DNA of 64,000 nt from Algicola sp. (lineage in GTDB: Bacteria; Bacteroidota; Bacteroidia; Flavobacteriales; Flavobacteriaceae), in the NCBI GenBank assembly GCA_018222915.1, contig JAAEZI010000003.1, positions 69,754-133,753 of the forward strand, written 5' to 3'. The position numbers were made by a program, and so were the translations under genes. Shown in pieces: positions 23,898 through 31,573 of this stretch. The notes beneath the pieces are model-generated. The model was not told the DNA's origin. It searched no databases and was given only the letters and a program-made list of their open reading frames with translations. The number at the start of each line of letters is the position of its first letter. The first letter of the stretch is position 1.

Positions 23898-24650
23898 TTA
23901 GGCGTTCACCTCTTCTTTTATCCAGTCATAGCCTTTTTCCTCAAGCTCATGTGCCAACTCCTTAGATCCGGATTTAACAATACGTCCATTGTGTAGCACA
24001 TGAACAAAATCAGGAACGATATAATCTAATAAGCGTTGGTAATGGGTAATTACTACAACCGCATTATCTTTGCTTTTAAGTTTATTGACACCATTAGCCA
24101 CAATACGCAAGGCATCGATATCCAATCCAGATTCAGTTTCATCCAGAATAGCTAATTTCGGTTCCAACATCGCCATTTGAAAAATTTCATTACGCTTCTT
24201 TTCTCCACCTGAAAATCCTTCATTAAGCGAGCGTGACAAGAATTTTCTGTCGATTTCTAATAACTCAGATTTCTCTCGGATCATTTTCAGCATTTCATTA
24301 GCTGGCATATCTTCAAGGCCTTTCGCCTTACGTGTTTCATTGATGGCGGTTTTCATGAAGTTGGTCACACTTACGCCAGGGATTTCTACTGGATATTGAA
24401 ACGATAAAAACACGCCTTTGTGGGCACGTTCTTCTGCTGCCAATTCACCTATATCTTCACCTTCAAAAAGGATCTCTCCCTGATCGACCTCGTATTCTTC
24501 TTTTCCAGCAACCACATTGGCCAAGGTACTTTTTCCAGAACCATTAGGACCCATGATAGCGTGAACTTCACCAGGTTTTACTTCTAGGTTGATACCTCTT
24601 AAAATCGCTTTACCTTCAACACTTGCGTGTAAATTTTTTATTTTTAACAT
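23898..24650 (-). CDS. sufC: Fe-S cluster assembly ATPase SufC
   Basis: The 250-aa ABC-type ATPase has Walker A GPNGSGKST, a SufC-type signature segment (NEGFSGGEKKRNEI), Walker B LAILDETESGLD and an H-loop ITHYQR. The ETESGLD sequence is characteristic of SufC. It drives conformational change in the SufB-SufD scaffold. The gene is six bases downstream of a lipoprotein gene inserted between sufB and sufC. Confidence 0.97.
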   Translation of the reverse strand: MLKIKNLHASVEGKAILRGINLEVKPGEVHAIMGPNGSGKSTLANVVAGKEEYEVDQGEILFEGEDIGELAAEERAHKGVFLSFQYPVEIPGVSVTNFMKTAINETRKAKGLEDMPANEMLKMIREKSELLEIDRKFLSRSLNEGFSGGEKKRNEIFQMAMLEPKLAILDETESGLDIDALRIVANGVNKLKSKDNAVVVITHYQRLLDYIVPDFVHVLHNGRIVKSGSKELAHELEEKGYDWIKEEVNA

Positions 24651-24655
24651 ATGTA

Positions 24656-25087
24656 TTAACTTCCTAATTTTACGATGTCGCTATCTTCTTTTGTGGGTTC
24701 TGATACCTTTAGAATTTCTTTGATTTCAACTTTATTTTCCCACTCGTTCGTAGCGCCTTCCTTTTTAAATATTCGAGCTCTTATGGTCACAGGAACCATT
24801 TGATAAGGCTCTGTTTTATAAACTTCTACTTGTTTGTTTAATTCTTTCATCATGTCATCAACGATAACGCCATACATTTGTGTTGGTGTTTGCAACACTG
24901 CGGCATTATCTTTTTCTACATAAAGAAAATTACCTTGAATAGCGATAAAACCATCACTCTGTTTGGCTGTTTTACCATCTTCAGATATACTAGTTTGTTC
25001 TTCTACTGTAGCATCAGTAGTTGCTTTGTCATTTTTGCATCCGAAAGTTATCAATGCGATAACCACTACTAAAAACGTTTGTTTCAT
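24656..25087 (-). CDS. Lipoprotein encoded inside the suf operon
   Basis: The 143-aa protein has a lipoprotein signal peptide (MKQTFLVVVIALITFGC, lipobox FGC). A Thr/Glu-rich linker follows (about 18-45), then a compact beta-rich domain (about 47-125, from FIAIQGNFLYVEKDNAAVLQ to VPVTIRARIFKK) that could be an OB-like fold similar to the NlpE C-terminal domain. That comparison is tentative. It sits 29 bp after sufB and 5 bp before sufC, so it is surely co-transcribed. Its role is unknown; an envelope link to metal or redox stress would be a guess. Confidence 0.82.
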   Translation of the reverse strand: MKQTFLVVVIALITFGCKNDKATTDATVEEQTSISEDGKTAKQSDGFIAIQGNFLYVEKDNAAVLQTPTQMYGVIVDDMMKELNKQVEVYKTEPYQMVPVTIRARIFKKEGATNEWENKVEIKEILKVSEPTKEDSDIVKLGS

Positions 25088-25116
25088 CTGTTTAATTTTG
25101 AAATGATTAATAGAAC

Positions 25117-26565
25117 TTATCCAACAGAGCCTTCCAAGCTAATCTCCAATAATTTTTGTGCTTCAACGGCAAACTCCATTGGCAGTTTATTTAAGACCTC
25201 TTTACTAAAACCATTAACTATCAAAGCGATCGCCTTTTCGGTATCTATCCCTCTTTGATTGCAATAGAAAATTTGGTCTTCACCAATCTTACTGGTCGTT
25301 GCTTCGTGCTCTATTTGAGCGGATTTATTTTTAGCTTCTATATACGGAAAGGTATGTGCGCCACATTCATTTCCCATAAGCAAACTGTCACACTGTGAAA
25401 AATTTCTGGCATTATCTGCTCTAGAACTAATCTGTACCAATCCTCTGTAAGAATTTTGAGATTTCCCAGCCGATATACCTTTGGAAATTATTGTTGACTT
25501 GGTGTTCTTTCCTAGATGAATCATTTTCGTACCAGTATCGGCTTGCTGATAATTATTCGTGACTGCAATGGAATAAAATTCTCCAACAGAATTATCTCCT
25601 TTTAAAATACATGATGGATACTTCCACGTCACAGCAGACCCAGTTTCAACCTGTGTCCAAGAAATTTTAGCATTGGTCTCGCACAAGCCTCTTTTGGTTA
25701 CAAAATTGTAGACACCACCTTTTCCTTCTGCATTTCCAGGATACCAATTTTGAACCGTAGAATATTTGATTTCGGCATCATCTAAGGCAATCAATTCAAC
25801 AACGGCTGCGTGCAATTGGTTCTCATCACGACTTGGTGCTGTGCAACCCTCAAGGTAACTCACATAACTACCTTCATCTGCAATGACTAAGGTACGTTCA
25901 AATTGGCCAGTACCTGCTTGGTTTATTCTGAAGTATGTTGACAACTCCATAGGACATTTCACGCCTTTCGGAATGTAACAAAAGCTGCCATCACTAAACA
26001 CGGCACTATTAAGTGCTGCATAAAAATTGTCTTTCTGTGGTACGACCGTACCTATGTACTTTCTTACAAGTTCTGGATGTTCTTTAATAGCCTCGGAAAT
26101 ACTCATAAAAATGATTCCCTTTTCTGCCAAGGTCTTTTTAAACGTTGTAGCAACCGACACCGAATCTACGACAACATCCATGGCAACACCTGCTAACTTT
26201 TTTTGCTCATCTAAGGAAATACCTAGTTTTTCAAAAGTGGCCAACAGTTCAGGGTCTACCTCATCTAAACTATCGTATTTCGGCTTGCTGTTAGGCGCAG
26301 AGTAATATGAAATGGCTTGGAAATCTGGTTTTTGATAGTGCACATTTGCCCAATCAGGTTCCACCATTTCCTTCCAAATTCGAAAGGCTTCCAAACGCCA
26401 TTCAGTCATCCACTCCGGTTCTTCTTTTTTCTTTGAAATGGCGATAACGATTTCCTCGTTTAAACCCACCGGAAAGGTATCGGATTGAATATCTGTATAA
26501 AAACCGTATTCGTACTCCTTGGTTTTTAATTCTTCTCTTAAGTCATCTTCAGTATACTTACTCAT
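25117..26565 (-). CDS. sufB: Fe-S cluster assembly protein SufB
   Basis: The 482-aa protein is full length for SufB. It has the N-terminal region followed by the beta-helix core, with conserved segments [36 protein letters not shown], and near the C-terminus [20 protein letters not shown] and [21 protein letters not shown]. SufB is the scaffold subunit on which clusters are built. It is the second gene of the operon, nine bases after sufA. Confidence 0.97.
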   Translation of the reverse strand: MSKYTEDDLREELKTKEYEYGFYTDIQSDTFPVGLNEEIVIAISKKKEEPEWMTEWRLEAFRIWKEMVEPDWANVHYQKPDFQAISYYSAPNSKPKYDSLDEVDPELLATFEKLGISLDEQKKLAGVAMDVVVDSVSVATTFKKTLAEKGIIFMSISEAIKEHPELVRKYIGTVVPQKDNFYAALNSAVFSDGSFCYIPKGVKCPMELSTYFRINQAGTGQFERTLVIADEGSYVSYLEGCTAPSRDENQLHAAVVELIALDDAEIKYSTVQNWYPGNAEGKGGVYNFVTKRGLCETNAKISWTQVETGSAVTWKYPSCILKGDNSVGEFYSIAVTNNYQQADTGTKMIHLGKNTKSTIISKGISAGKSQNSYRGLVQISSRADNARNFSQCDSLLMGNECGAHTFPYIEAKNKSAQIEHEATTSKIGEDQIFYCNQRGIDTEKAIALIVNGFSKEVLNKLPMEFAVEAQKLLEISLEGSVG

Positions 26566-26574
26566 ACATCGTTT

Positions 26575-26904
26575 TTAAAGTGAAAATGATTCTCCACAAC
26601 CACATGTTCTATTCGCATTGGGATTATTGAATACAAATCCAGCGCCATTTAACCCTCCGGAATATTCCAAAGTGGTACCGATTAAGTATAAAAAGCTCTT
26701 TTTATCTACAATAATCTTGACACCATTGTCTTCAAATACTTTATCGTCTTCTTTCTGCTCTTTATCAAACTTTAGGTCATAGGATAAACCAGAACAACCA
26801 CCACTTTTTACGCCAACGCGAACAAAGTCGGTAGTGCTGCTAAAGCCATCTTCATGCATCAATTCAATGACTTTCTTTTTAGCTGATTCTGATACTTTAA
26901 TCAT
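26575..26904 (-). CDS. sufA: HesB/IscA-family A-type Fe-S carrier (SufA)
   Basis: The 109-aa protein has the three conserved cysteines of A-type carriers: SGGCSG (about residue 38) and CGCG near the C-terminus (NANRTCGCGESF). It receives clusters from SufBCD and transfers them to apoproteins. It is the first gene of the suf operon, behind a good promoter at 26935-26964. Confidence 0.95.
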   Translation of the reverse strand: MIKVSESAKKKVIELMHEDGFSSTTDFVRVGVKSGGCSGLSYDLKFDKEQKEDDKVFEDNGVKIIVDKKSFLYLIGTTLEYSGGLNGAGFVFNNPNANRTCGCGESFSL

Positions 26905-26934
26905 GGGTTATATAGATTTTATCTAAATAGAGTG

Positions 26935-26964
26935 CAAATATACGATATAAGTAGGTTTTTTCAA
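26935..26964 (-). promoter_or_regulatory. suf operon promoter
   Basis: Minus strand TTG (26962-26964), a 19-bp spacer, and TATATTTG (26935-26942). This is a full match to the flavobacterial -33/-7 pattern, about 30 nt upstream of the sufA start codon. Confidence 0.75.
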
Positions 26965-27051
26965 TGAAACCTAACATTATATTAGCAAATGATGATATAA
27001 GTATTTCTAATGTTTAGCGCTCAAGCGCAATCAAGCTATTCTATAGCATTA

Positions 27052-27285
27052 TTAAAAGGAAATTTGCTTCCGCCAATACTGATGACTCAAAACAAATAAT
27101 TGCTTAATCGCCGTTTTGATATCATGATTGTGAATTGGAAAACTGTCAAAATTACCATGATCGTCTACATGAACAATGGCTTGACAGGTTTTACATGTGA
27201 ATCGTTTTTGATGACTCATGGTTGAACATTCGAGATTATGTCCAAAAACTGAGCATGACAGCTCGTTGGTTGTGTAGGTTTGCAT
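27052..27285 (-). CDS. Small Cys/His (zinc-ribbon-like) protein, paralogue 1
   Basis: Taken from the ATG at 27285 (MQTYTTNELSC), the protein has 77 aa. It carries CSVFGH near residue 11, then CKTC (about 33-36), a short loop with DDHGNF, and a basic helical tail (LFVLSHQYWRKQ). The frame is open upstream to 27402, but that extension lacks resemblance to the two paralogues at 28480-28752 and 28832-29095, so the shorter form is preferred. The Cys/His pattern suggests zinc binding. Function unknown. Confidence 0.72.
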   Translation of the reverse strand: MQTYTTNELSCSVFGHNLECSTMSHQKRFTCKTCQAIVHVDDHGNFDSFPIHNHDIKTAIKQLFVLSHQYWRKQISF

Positions 27286-27434
27286 AGGGATGTAAAAATT
27301 TGGGATGACTAATTTAATGTATGTTTTGTAATTTATCGCTAAAACACTTATTTTTTCGATGAAATGCATTGTGTTAGCCTTTTTATCATCTGAAAAATTC
27401 ATAGGATCAACAAGGCTCTTCAGAAAAAAGCTTC

Positions 27435-27442
27435 TATTTTTG
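27435..27442 (+). promoter_or_regulatory. -7 promoter box of thiL, 4 nt before the ATG
   Basis: TATTTTTG is an exact TAnnTTTG match and ends four bases before the thiL start codon. No convincing -33 element was seen. Confidence 0.5.
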
Positions 27443-27446
27443 CATT

Positions 27447-28499
27447 ATGATAGAAGATAAAAACCCACAACGCACACCTTTAGAAGAACTGGGAGAGTTT
27501 GGTCTCATCGAACATCTCACCAAAAATTTCGATATCAAACATACTACGACAGTGAAAGGAATTGGTGATGATGCAGCTGTATTGGATTTGACTGCCAAAC
27601 AAACAGTTATTACCACAGACTTATTAGTTGAAAATGTGCATTTTGATTTGAGTTATGCTCCATTGAAACATTTAGGCTACAAAGCAGTGATTGTCAACTT
27701 AAGTGACGTCTATGCCATGAACGCAACAGCAAGTCAAATTACGGTATCTATTGCGGTTTCCAATCGGTTTCCATTAGAGGCATTGGAAGCATTGTATGCT
27801 GGGATAGAAACAGCTGCCAAAATTTACAATGTGGATGTCGTTGGTGGTGATACCACATCTTCTACTACCGGACTCATCATTTCTGTCACGGCATTAGGTG
27901 AAGTGGACAAAAAAGACGTGGTGTATCGCGATGGCGCAAAACCTAATGATTTATTAGTTGTTTCTGGAGACATTGGTGCGGCTTACATGGGTTTACAGGT
28001 ATTAGAACGCGAGAAAGAAGTCTTCAAAGTAAACCCTAAAAATCAACCAGATTTAGAGGCTTACACTTATATCATCGAACGTCAATTAAAGCCTGAAGCG
28101 AGAAAAGATATTATTGAACTTTTAAAAGCTCTAGAAGTGAAACCCACAGCTATGATAGATATTAGTGACGGTTTGTCTTCTGAAATTCTTCATATCTGTA
28201 AGCAAAGTGATGTTGGTGTTGAAATCTACGAGAATAAAATTCCATTAGATCCACAAGTGATTTCCACTTGTGAAGAATTCAATATTGACAGTACAACCAT
28301 TGCATTAAATGGTGGTGAAGATTATGAATTACTCATGACCATTTCGCAAAAGGATTTTCCAAAAATCAAAGGAAATCCAAATTTGACAGTGATAGGATTT
28401 ATGACCGAAAAGAATCGCGGTATGCATCTAATAACTCGAGGAGAGCAAGCCATACCAATTATTGCAAAAGGTTGGAATGCTATGAATAATGCGGGCTAA
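27447..28499 (+). CDS. thiL: Thiamine-monophosphate kinase
   Basis: The 350-aa protein has the AIR-synthase-like fold and motifs of ThiL: GIGDDAAVLD near the N-terminus, LSDVYAMNA, VVGGDTTSS, MIDISDGLSSE and LNGGEDYELL. It phosphorylates thiamine monophosphate to the cofactor thiamine pyrophosphate in the cytoplasm. No thiamine riboswitch is present upstream: the -7 box abuts the start codon, leaving no leader. Its 3' end overlaps by 20 bp the end of the convergent small Cys/His gene. Confidence 0.96.
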   Translation: MIEDKNPQRTPLEELGEFGLIEHLTKNFDIKHTTTVKGIGDDAAVLDLTAKQTVITTDLLVENVHFDLSYAPLKHLGYKAVIVNLSDVYAMNATASQITVSIAVSNRFPLEALEALYAGIETAAKIYNVDVVGGDTTSSTTGLIISVTALGEVDKKDVVYRDGAKPNDLLVVSGDIGAAYMGLQVLEREKEVFKVNPKNQPDLEAYTYIIERQLKPEARKDIIELLKALEVKPTAMIDISDGLSSEILHICKQSDVGVEIYENKIPLDPQVISTCEEFNIDSTTIALNGGEDYELLMTISQKDFPKIKGNPNLTVIGFMTEKNRGMHLITRGEQAIPIIAKGWNAMNNAG

Positions 28500-28752
28500 A
28501 ATCTAACAATGTCTCATTAGAGATATGCTCCTTAGCATCTTGCTTGGTAATTCTAGAAATTCTTTTATTGTAAATACGCTCCAATACCGAATTGATTTCT
28601 TTGTATTTGGGCGTTAATGGTGTCAATCCACCGTTACCACTTGTCGTGACTTGGGATTGACAATGTGTGCATTTGTATTCTTTAACGTGGTAAGTGATAT
28701 TTTTTGAAACTTCATATTGATGTCCAAAAAAAGAGCAGTAGAGTCCTTTCAC
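28480..28752 (-). CDS. Small Cys/His (zinc-ribbon-like) protein, paralogue 2
   Basis: The 90-aa protein begins at a GTG (28750-28752). It contains CSFFGHQYEVSK, then HVKEYKCTHC, a TSGNGGLTPLTPKY loop and a basic helix (INSVLERIYNKRISR). It aligns along its length with paralogue 3 (CDIFGH, HVKEYTCKCC, TPKYQEINAILADIY) and more weakly with paralogue 1. C-x3-H and CxxC pairs imply a zinc knuckle. The layout of a short Cys-phenylalanine-Gly-His head and later CxxC resembles small phage-type proteins, but I cannot confirm a family. Confidence 0.75.
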   Translation of the reverse strand: MKGLYCSFFGHQYEVSKNITYHVKEYKCTHCQSQVTTSGNGGLTPLTPKYKEINSVLERIYNKRISRITKQDAKEHISNETLLDFSPHYS

Positions 28753-28831
28753 AGTATTAAAGTATTTTTTAGTTATTAAAATAGAGGATGTCTAAATATA
28801 AAAAAACACTTTTACAATGTGGGATTTTACG

Positions 28832-29095
28832 CTAATATATCGATGAACTGAGCGTTTTGTTCTTTAAACGAGACATTCGTCGCATGTAGATGTCTGCCAA
28901 AATCGCGTTAATTTCTTGGTACTTAGGTGTTAATTCAGTCAATTTACCGTTGCTACTTGTGGTTAATTGTCGCTTGCAGCATTTACAAGTGTATTCTTTT
29001 ACATGGGATGTGACCTTTTTGGTCATCTCATAATTGTGTCCAAAAATATCGCAGTAAATCTTTAAAGGACCTGAAGTTTTAGTTGGTTTTCTCAT
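28832..29095 (-). CDS. Small Cys/His (zinc-ribbon-like) protein, paralogue 3
   Basis: The 87-aa basic protein starts MRKPTKTSGPLKIY and has CDIFGHNYEMTK, HVKEYTCKCCKRQL, TPKYQEINAIL and a basic C-terminal helix (RRMSRLKNK). About half of the aligned positions are identical to paralogue 2, 79 bp away in the same orientation, so this is a local duplication. Likely cytoplasmic and zinc binding. Function unknown. Confidence 0.77.
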   Translation of the reverse strand: MRKPTKTSGPLKIYCDIFGHNYEMTKKVTSHVKEYTCKCCKRQLTTSSNGKLTELTPKYQEINAILADIYMRRMSRLKNKTLSSSIY

Positions 29096-29146
29096 GACAT
29101 TTAAATTTGGGACTATAAACGTATTAAAAAAATATTAATAACACGT

Positions 29147-29932
29147 CTAAGAGTATTTAAATTCGATAAAACGCATTATAATGTAGGATAATTCTGATGT
29201 ATTCTCAATATGGCTCATGTGACCAAAGCCAATTTCTTCACATCTAATAGTCGTTTCCCTTGTGTCATTCAAAATCCGTTGAGGATCTATAACTGGATCA
29301 TCAGAGGCTATTATGATTAATTTCTCAGCATCTAAGTCCTTTAAAAACGCTAATTTATCACTGCGCTTTATCATACCTTCCTGAGCTGCAATATAACCTT
29401 GAACTGGTGTTTTTAGCGCTTCTAATAATGCTTCATCCAACGCTTTTTTATGGCTTATTCTACTTACCTCAGAAAATAAATTAGTAAAAGACATACGCAC
29501 CATACTCTCAAAATTAGTTTGAACCATTTTATTAGCTCTTTTACGCAGTGCTTTACGCGCTTTATCATCGGCATAATAAGTTGAATTCATCAAGCAAAGT
29601 CCCTTCACTGAATCAGGTTGTTTTTCAGCAAGTGCTAGAGCTACATAACCTCCCATGGAATGTCCAATCAATACATAGGCATTCATCGCAAGATGATCTA
29701 AAACCGCCAAAACTGCATCAGCCATGTCTTCCATGGTATGAATATACCCTAAGCAACCTGTTTGCCCATGACCTAACAAATCGATACAAACCACTCTGTG
29801 ACTTTCTAAAATTTGAGGTTTTAACGTTTTCCACATCGATGAATTTTCTAGAAATCCATGTAGCAAAACCACCACATGACCTTGGCCTTCATCCTCATAA
29901 TACACCGGAACATTTTTATAGTCTAAAATCAT
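29147..29932 (-). CDS. Alpha/beta-fold hydrolase
   Basis: The 261-aa protein has the oxyanion-loop HGFLENS near residue 25, the nucleophile elbow GHSMGG (Ser about residue 92), an acid in ASDDPVIDP and a late catalytic His (GFGHMSHIEN). No signal peptide, so probably cytoplasmic. The family includes esterases, lipases and C-C hydrolases, and the substrate cannot be inferred. An exact -7 box TATCTTTG (minus strand, 29938-29945), with a TTG 23 bp further upstream, ends five bases before the ATG. The gene is divergent from the serine hydrolase gene. Confidence 0.9.
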   Translation of the reverse strand: MILDYKNVPVYYEDEGQGHVVVLLHGFLENSSMWKTLKPQILESHRVVCIDLLGHGQTGCLGYIHTMEDMADAVLAVLDHLAMNAYVLIGHSMGGYVALALAEKQPDSVKGLCLMNSTYYADDKARKALRKRANKMVQTNFESMVRMSFTNLFSEVSRISHKKALDEALLEALKTPVQGYIAAQEGMIKRSDKLAFLKDLDAEKLIIIASDDPVIDPQRILNDTRETTIRCEEIGFGHMSHIENTSELSYIIMRFIEFKYS

Positions 29933-29937
29933 TCCTA

Positions 29938-29996
29938 CAAAGATATCATTTGCTAACTTTTCTCATCGCAACATGCATAAGTATTTACTATATTTG
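29938..29996. promoter_or_regulatory. Divergent promoters of the alpha/beta hydrolase and serine hydrolase genes
   Basis: Minus strand: TATCTTTG at 29938-29945, with TTG at 29969-29971. Plus strand: TATATTTG at 29989-29996, 26 nt upstream of the ATG at 30023. Both -7 boxes match TAnnTTTG exactly. Confidence 0.55.
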
Positions 29997-30022
29997 GATA
30001 CAATCATAAACACATTCCTCCC

Positions 30023-31573
30023 ATGTTTTTAAAACGTTTCCTTTTTATAGCGCTGATTATATCTACCCTTCAGAATCATGCTCAAATTTCAGAACAGCAG
30101 CTTGACTCCTTGATTCAAAATACCCTGAGTACTTTTGAAGTCCCAGGCATCTCTGTCGGTATTTTAAAAGATAGTGATATCGTTTATGCTAAAGGCCATG
30201 GAATTCGTTCGTTAACAAATAAAAAAAGCATGAATGCCAACACGCTCGTTGGCGTAGCTTCCAACAGTAAAGGCTTTACCTGTTTTGCATTAGCCATGAT
30301 GGTAGATGAGGGAAAATTGCAGTGGGATGACAAGGTGCGACAACACATTCCTGAATTCCGATTGCACGATCCATGGGTTACCGAAGAATTTACCGTTCGC
30401 GATTTAGTAACACATCGAAGTGGACTCGGATTAGGAGCCGGTGATTTGATGTTTTTTCCTGAAGGCAATAATTTCACCACTGAAGCTATCATTGCTAACC
30501 TAAAATATCTGAAACCCGAAAGTTCCTTCCGCAGTGAATTTGAGTATAACAATAATATGTTTATTGTTGCTGGCGAAGTTTTGGAACGCGTGAGCGGACT
30601 TACATGGGAAGCGTTTATTGAAACCAAAATCATGGCGCCTGTTGGAATGACTAGTAGTAAAGCTTCTTATAATCGCATCACAGACAAGTCCAATATCATA
30701 GATGCCCACACCATGGCAGATGGTGAGGTGATTCAAATTCCACATGATTGGAGTGAAACAGCCAATCCAGCTGGCGGTATTGTGAGTAACGTTCCTGACA
30801 TGTTGACTTGGGCACAATTTTTAATGAATGACGCCGTGACTTCCGACGGTAAACGTTTATTGAGCGAGGCTCAAATGCACGAACTTTGGCAATTACAAAC
30901 ACCATTACGTGTGCGAAAAGGTGATTGGTATGATTCCAATTTCAGGGGTTATGGTCTTGGCTGGTTTTTAACTGATGTCAAGGGTGGACACAAACAAGTG
31001 TATCATACTGGAGGCCTTATTGGTACAGTAACCCAATTCACCATGATTCCAGATATGAATTTAGCCATTGTCGTACTCACCAACCAAATGAATGGCTCGG
31101 CTTTTAATACGATCACGAATACCATTAAGGACAGTTACTTAGGTTACGACAATCGTAATTGGCTACAATATTATGGTGAACGTAATGCCGATTATATCAA
31201 ATACAATGACAGTATCAAAACTCGGGTTTATAATCAGGTAAAGCGCGCCAAAACAGATCTTTCTTTACCTCAACCTTCTCAAATTGTGGGTACCTATTCT
31301 GACGATTGGTTCGGTGATGTTACCATTGCTTACGACGGAAAGACCTATAGTATTACTTGCGAGCGTTCTTCCAATTTATATGGTGAATTATTGCCTTATA
31401 ACGCCACGACCTTTGTAGCCAAATGGGATAATCGCAGTTATGATGCAGATGTCTTTGTGAATTTCAGTTTTGATGAAACTGGAATGGCGACAGGCGCAAC
31501 GATGAAATATATTGCTCCGATTACAGATTTCAGTTTTGATTTTCACGATCTCCAACTTAAAAAAACGAACTAA
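30023..31573 (+). CDS. Exported serine hydrolase, class C beta-lactamase family
   Basis: The 516-aa protein has a signal peptide (cleavage near residue 21, NHAQ). The beta-lactamase/penicillin-binding fold follows, with the SxxK motif in ASNSKGF (about residue 80), a Tyr motif in EYNNNMF, and YHTGGLIGT near 335 as the third motif. A C-terminal beta domain (about 415-510) resembles DUF3471. Members are mostly peptidases or esterases acting in the periplasm, and antibiotic resistance should not be assumed. The stop codon directly abuts the TTG start of brnQ. Confidence 0.9.
   Translation: MFLKRFLFIALIISTLQNHAQISEQQLDSLIQNTLSTFEVPGISVGILKDSDIVYAKGHGIRSLTNKKSMNANTLVGVASNSKGFTCFALAMMVDEGKLQWDDKVRQHIPEFRLHDPWVTEEFTVRDLVTHRSGLGLGAGDLMFFPEGNNFTTEAIIANLKYLKPESSFRSEFEYNNNMFIVAGEVLERVSGLTWEAFIETKIMAPVGMTSSKASYNRITDKSNIIDAHTMADGEVIQIPHDWSETANPAGGIVSNVPDMLTWAQFLMNDAVTSDGKRLLSEAQMHELWQLQTPLRVRKGDWYDSNFRGYGLGWFLTDVKGGHKQVYHTGGLIGTVTQFTMIPDMNLAIVVLTNQMNGSAFNTITNTIKDSYLGYDNRNWLQYYGERNADYIKYNDSIKTRVYNQVKRAKTDLSLPQPSQIVGTYSDDWFGDVTIAYDGKTYSITCERSSNLYGELLPYNATTFVAKWDNRSYDADVFVNFSFDETGMATGATMKYIAPITDFSFDFHDLQLKKTN

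Noticed and set aside
27286-27402. 39-residue extension of the first small Cys/His protein
   Set aside because: The two paralogues begin near the CxxFGH motif, and the extension has no counterpart in them.
27443-27446. Thiamine riboswitch upstream of thiL
   Set aside because: Only four bases separate the -7 box and the ATG, so there is no leader to hold one.
29548-30009. 153-codon plus-strand frame over the alpha/beta hydrolase
   Set aside because: Opposite a gene with complete catalytic motifs. The translation has no domain, and its end overlaps the divergent promoters.
30184-30633. 149-codon minus-strand frame over the serine hydrolase
   Set aside because: Shadow of a gene with SxxK and HTGG motifs. 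The translation is low-complexity.
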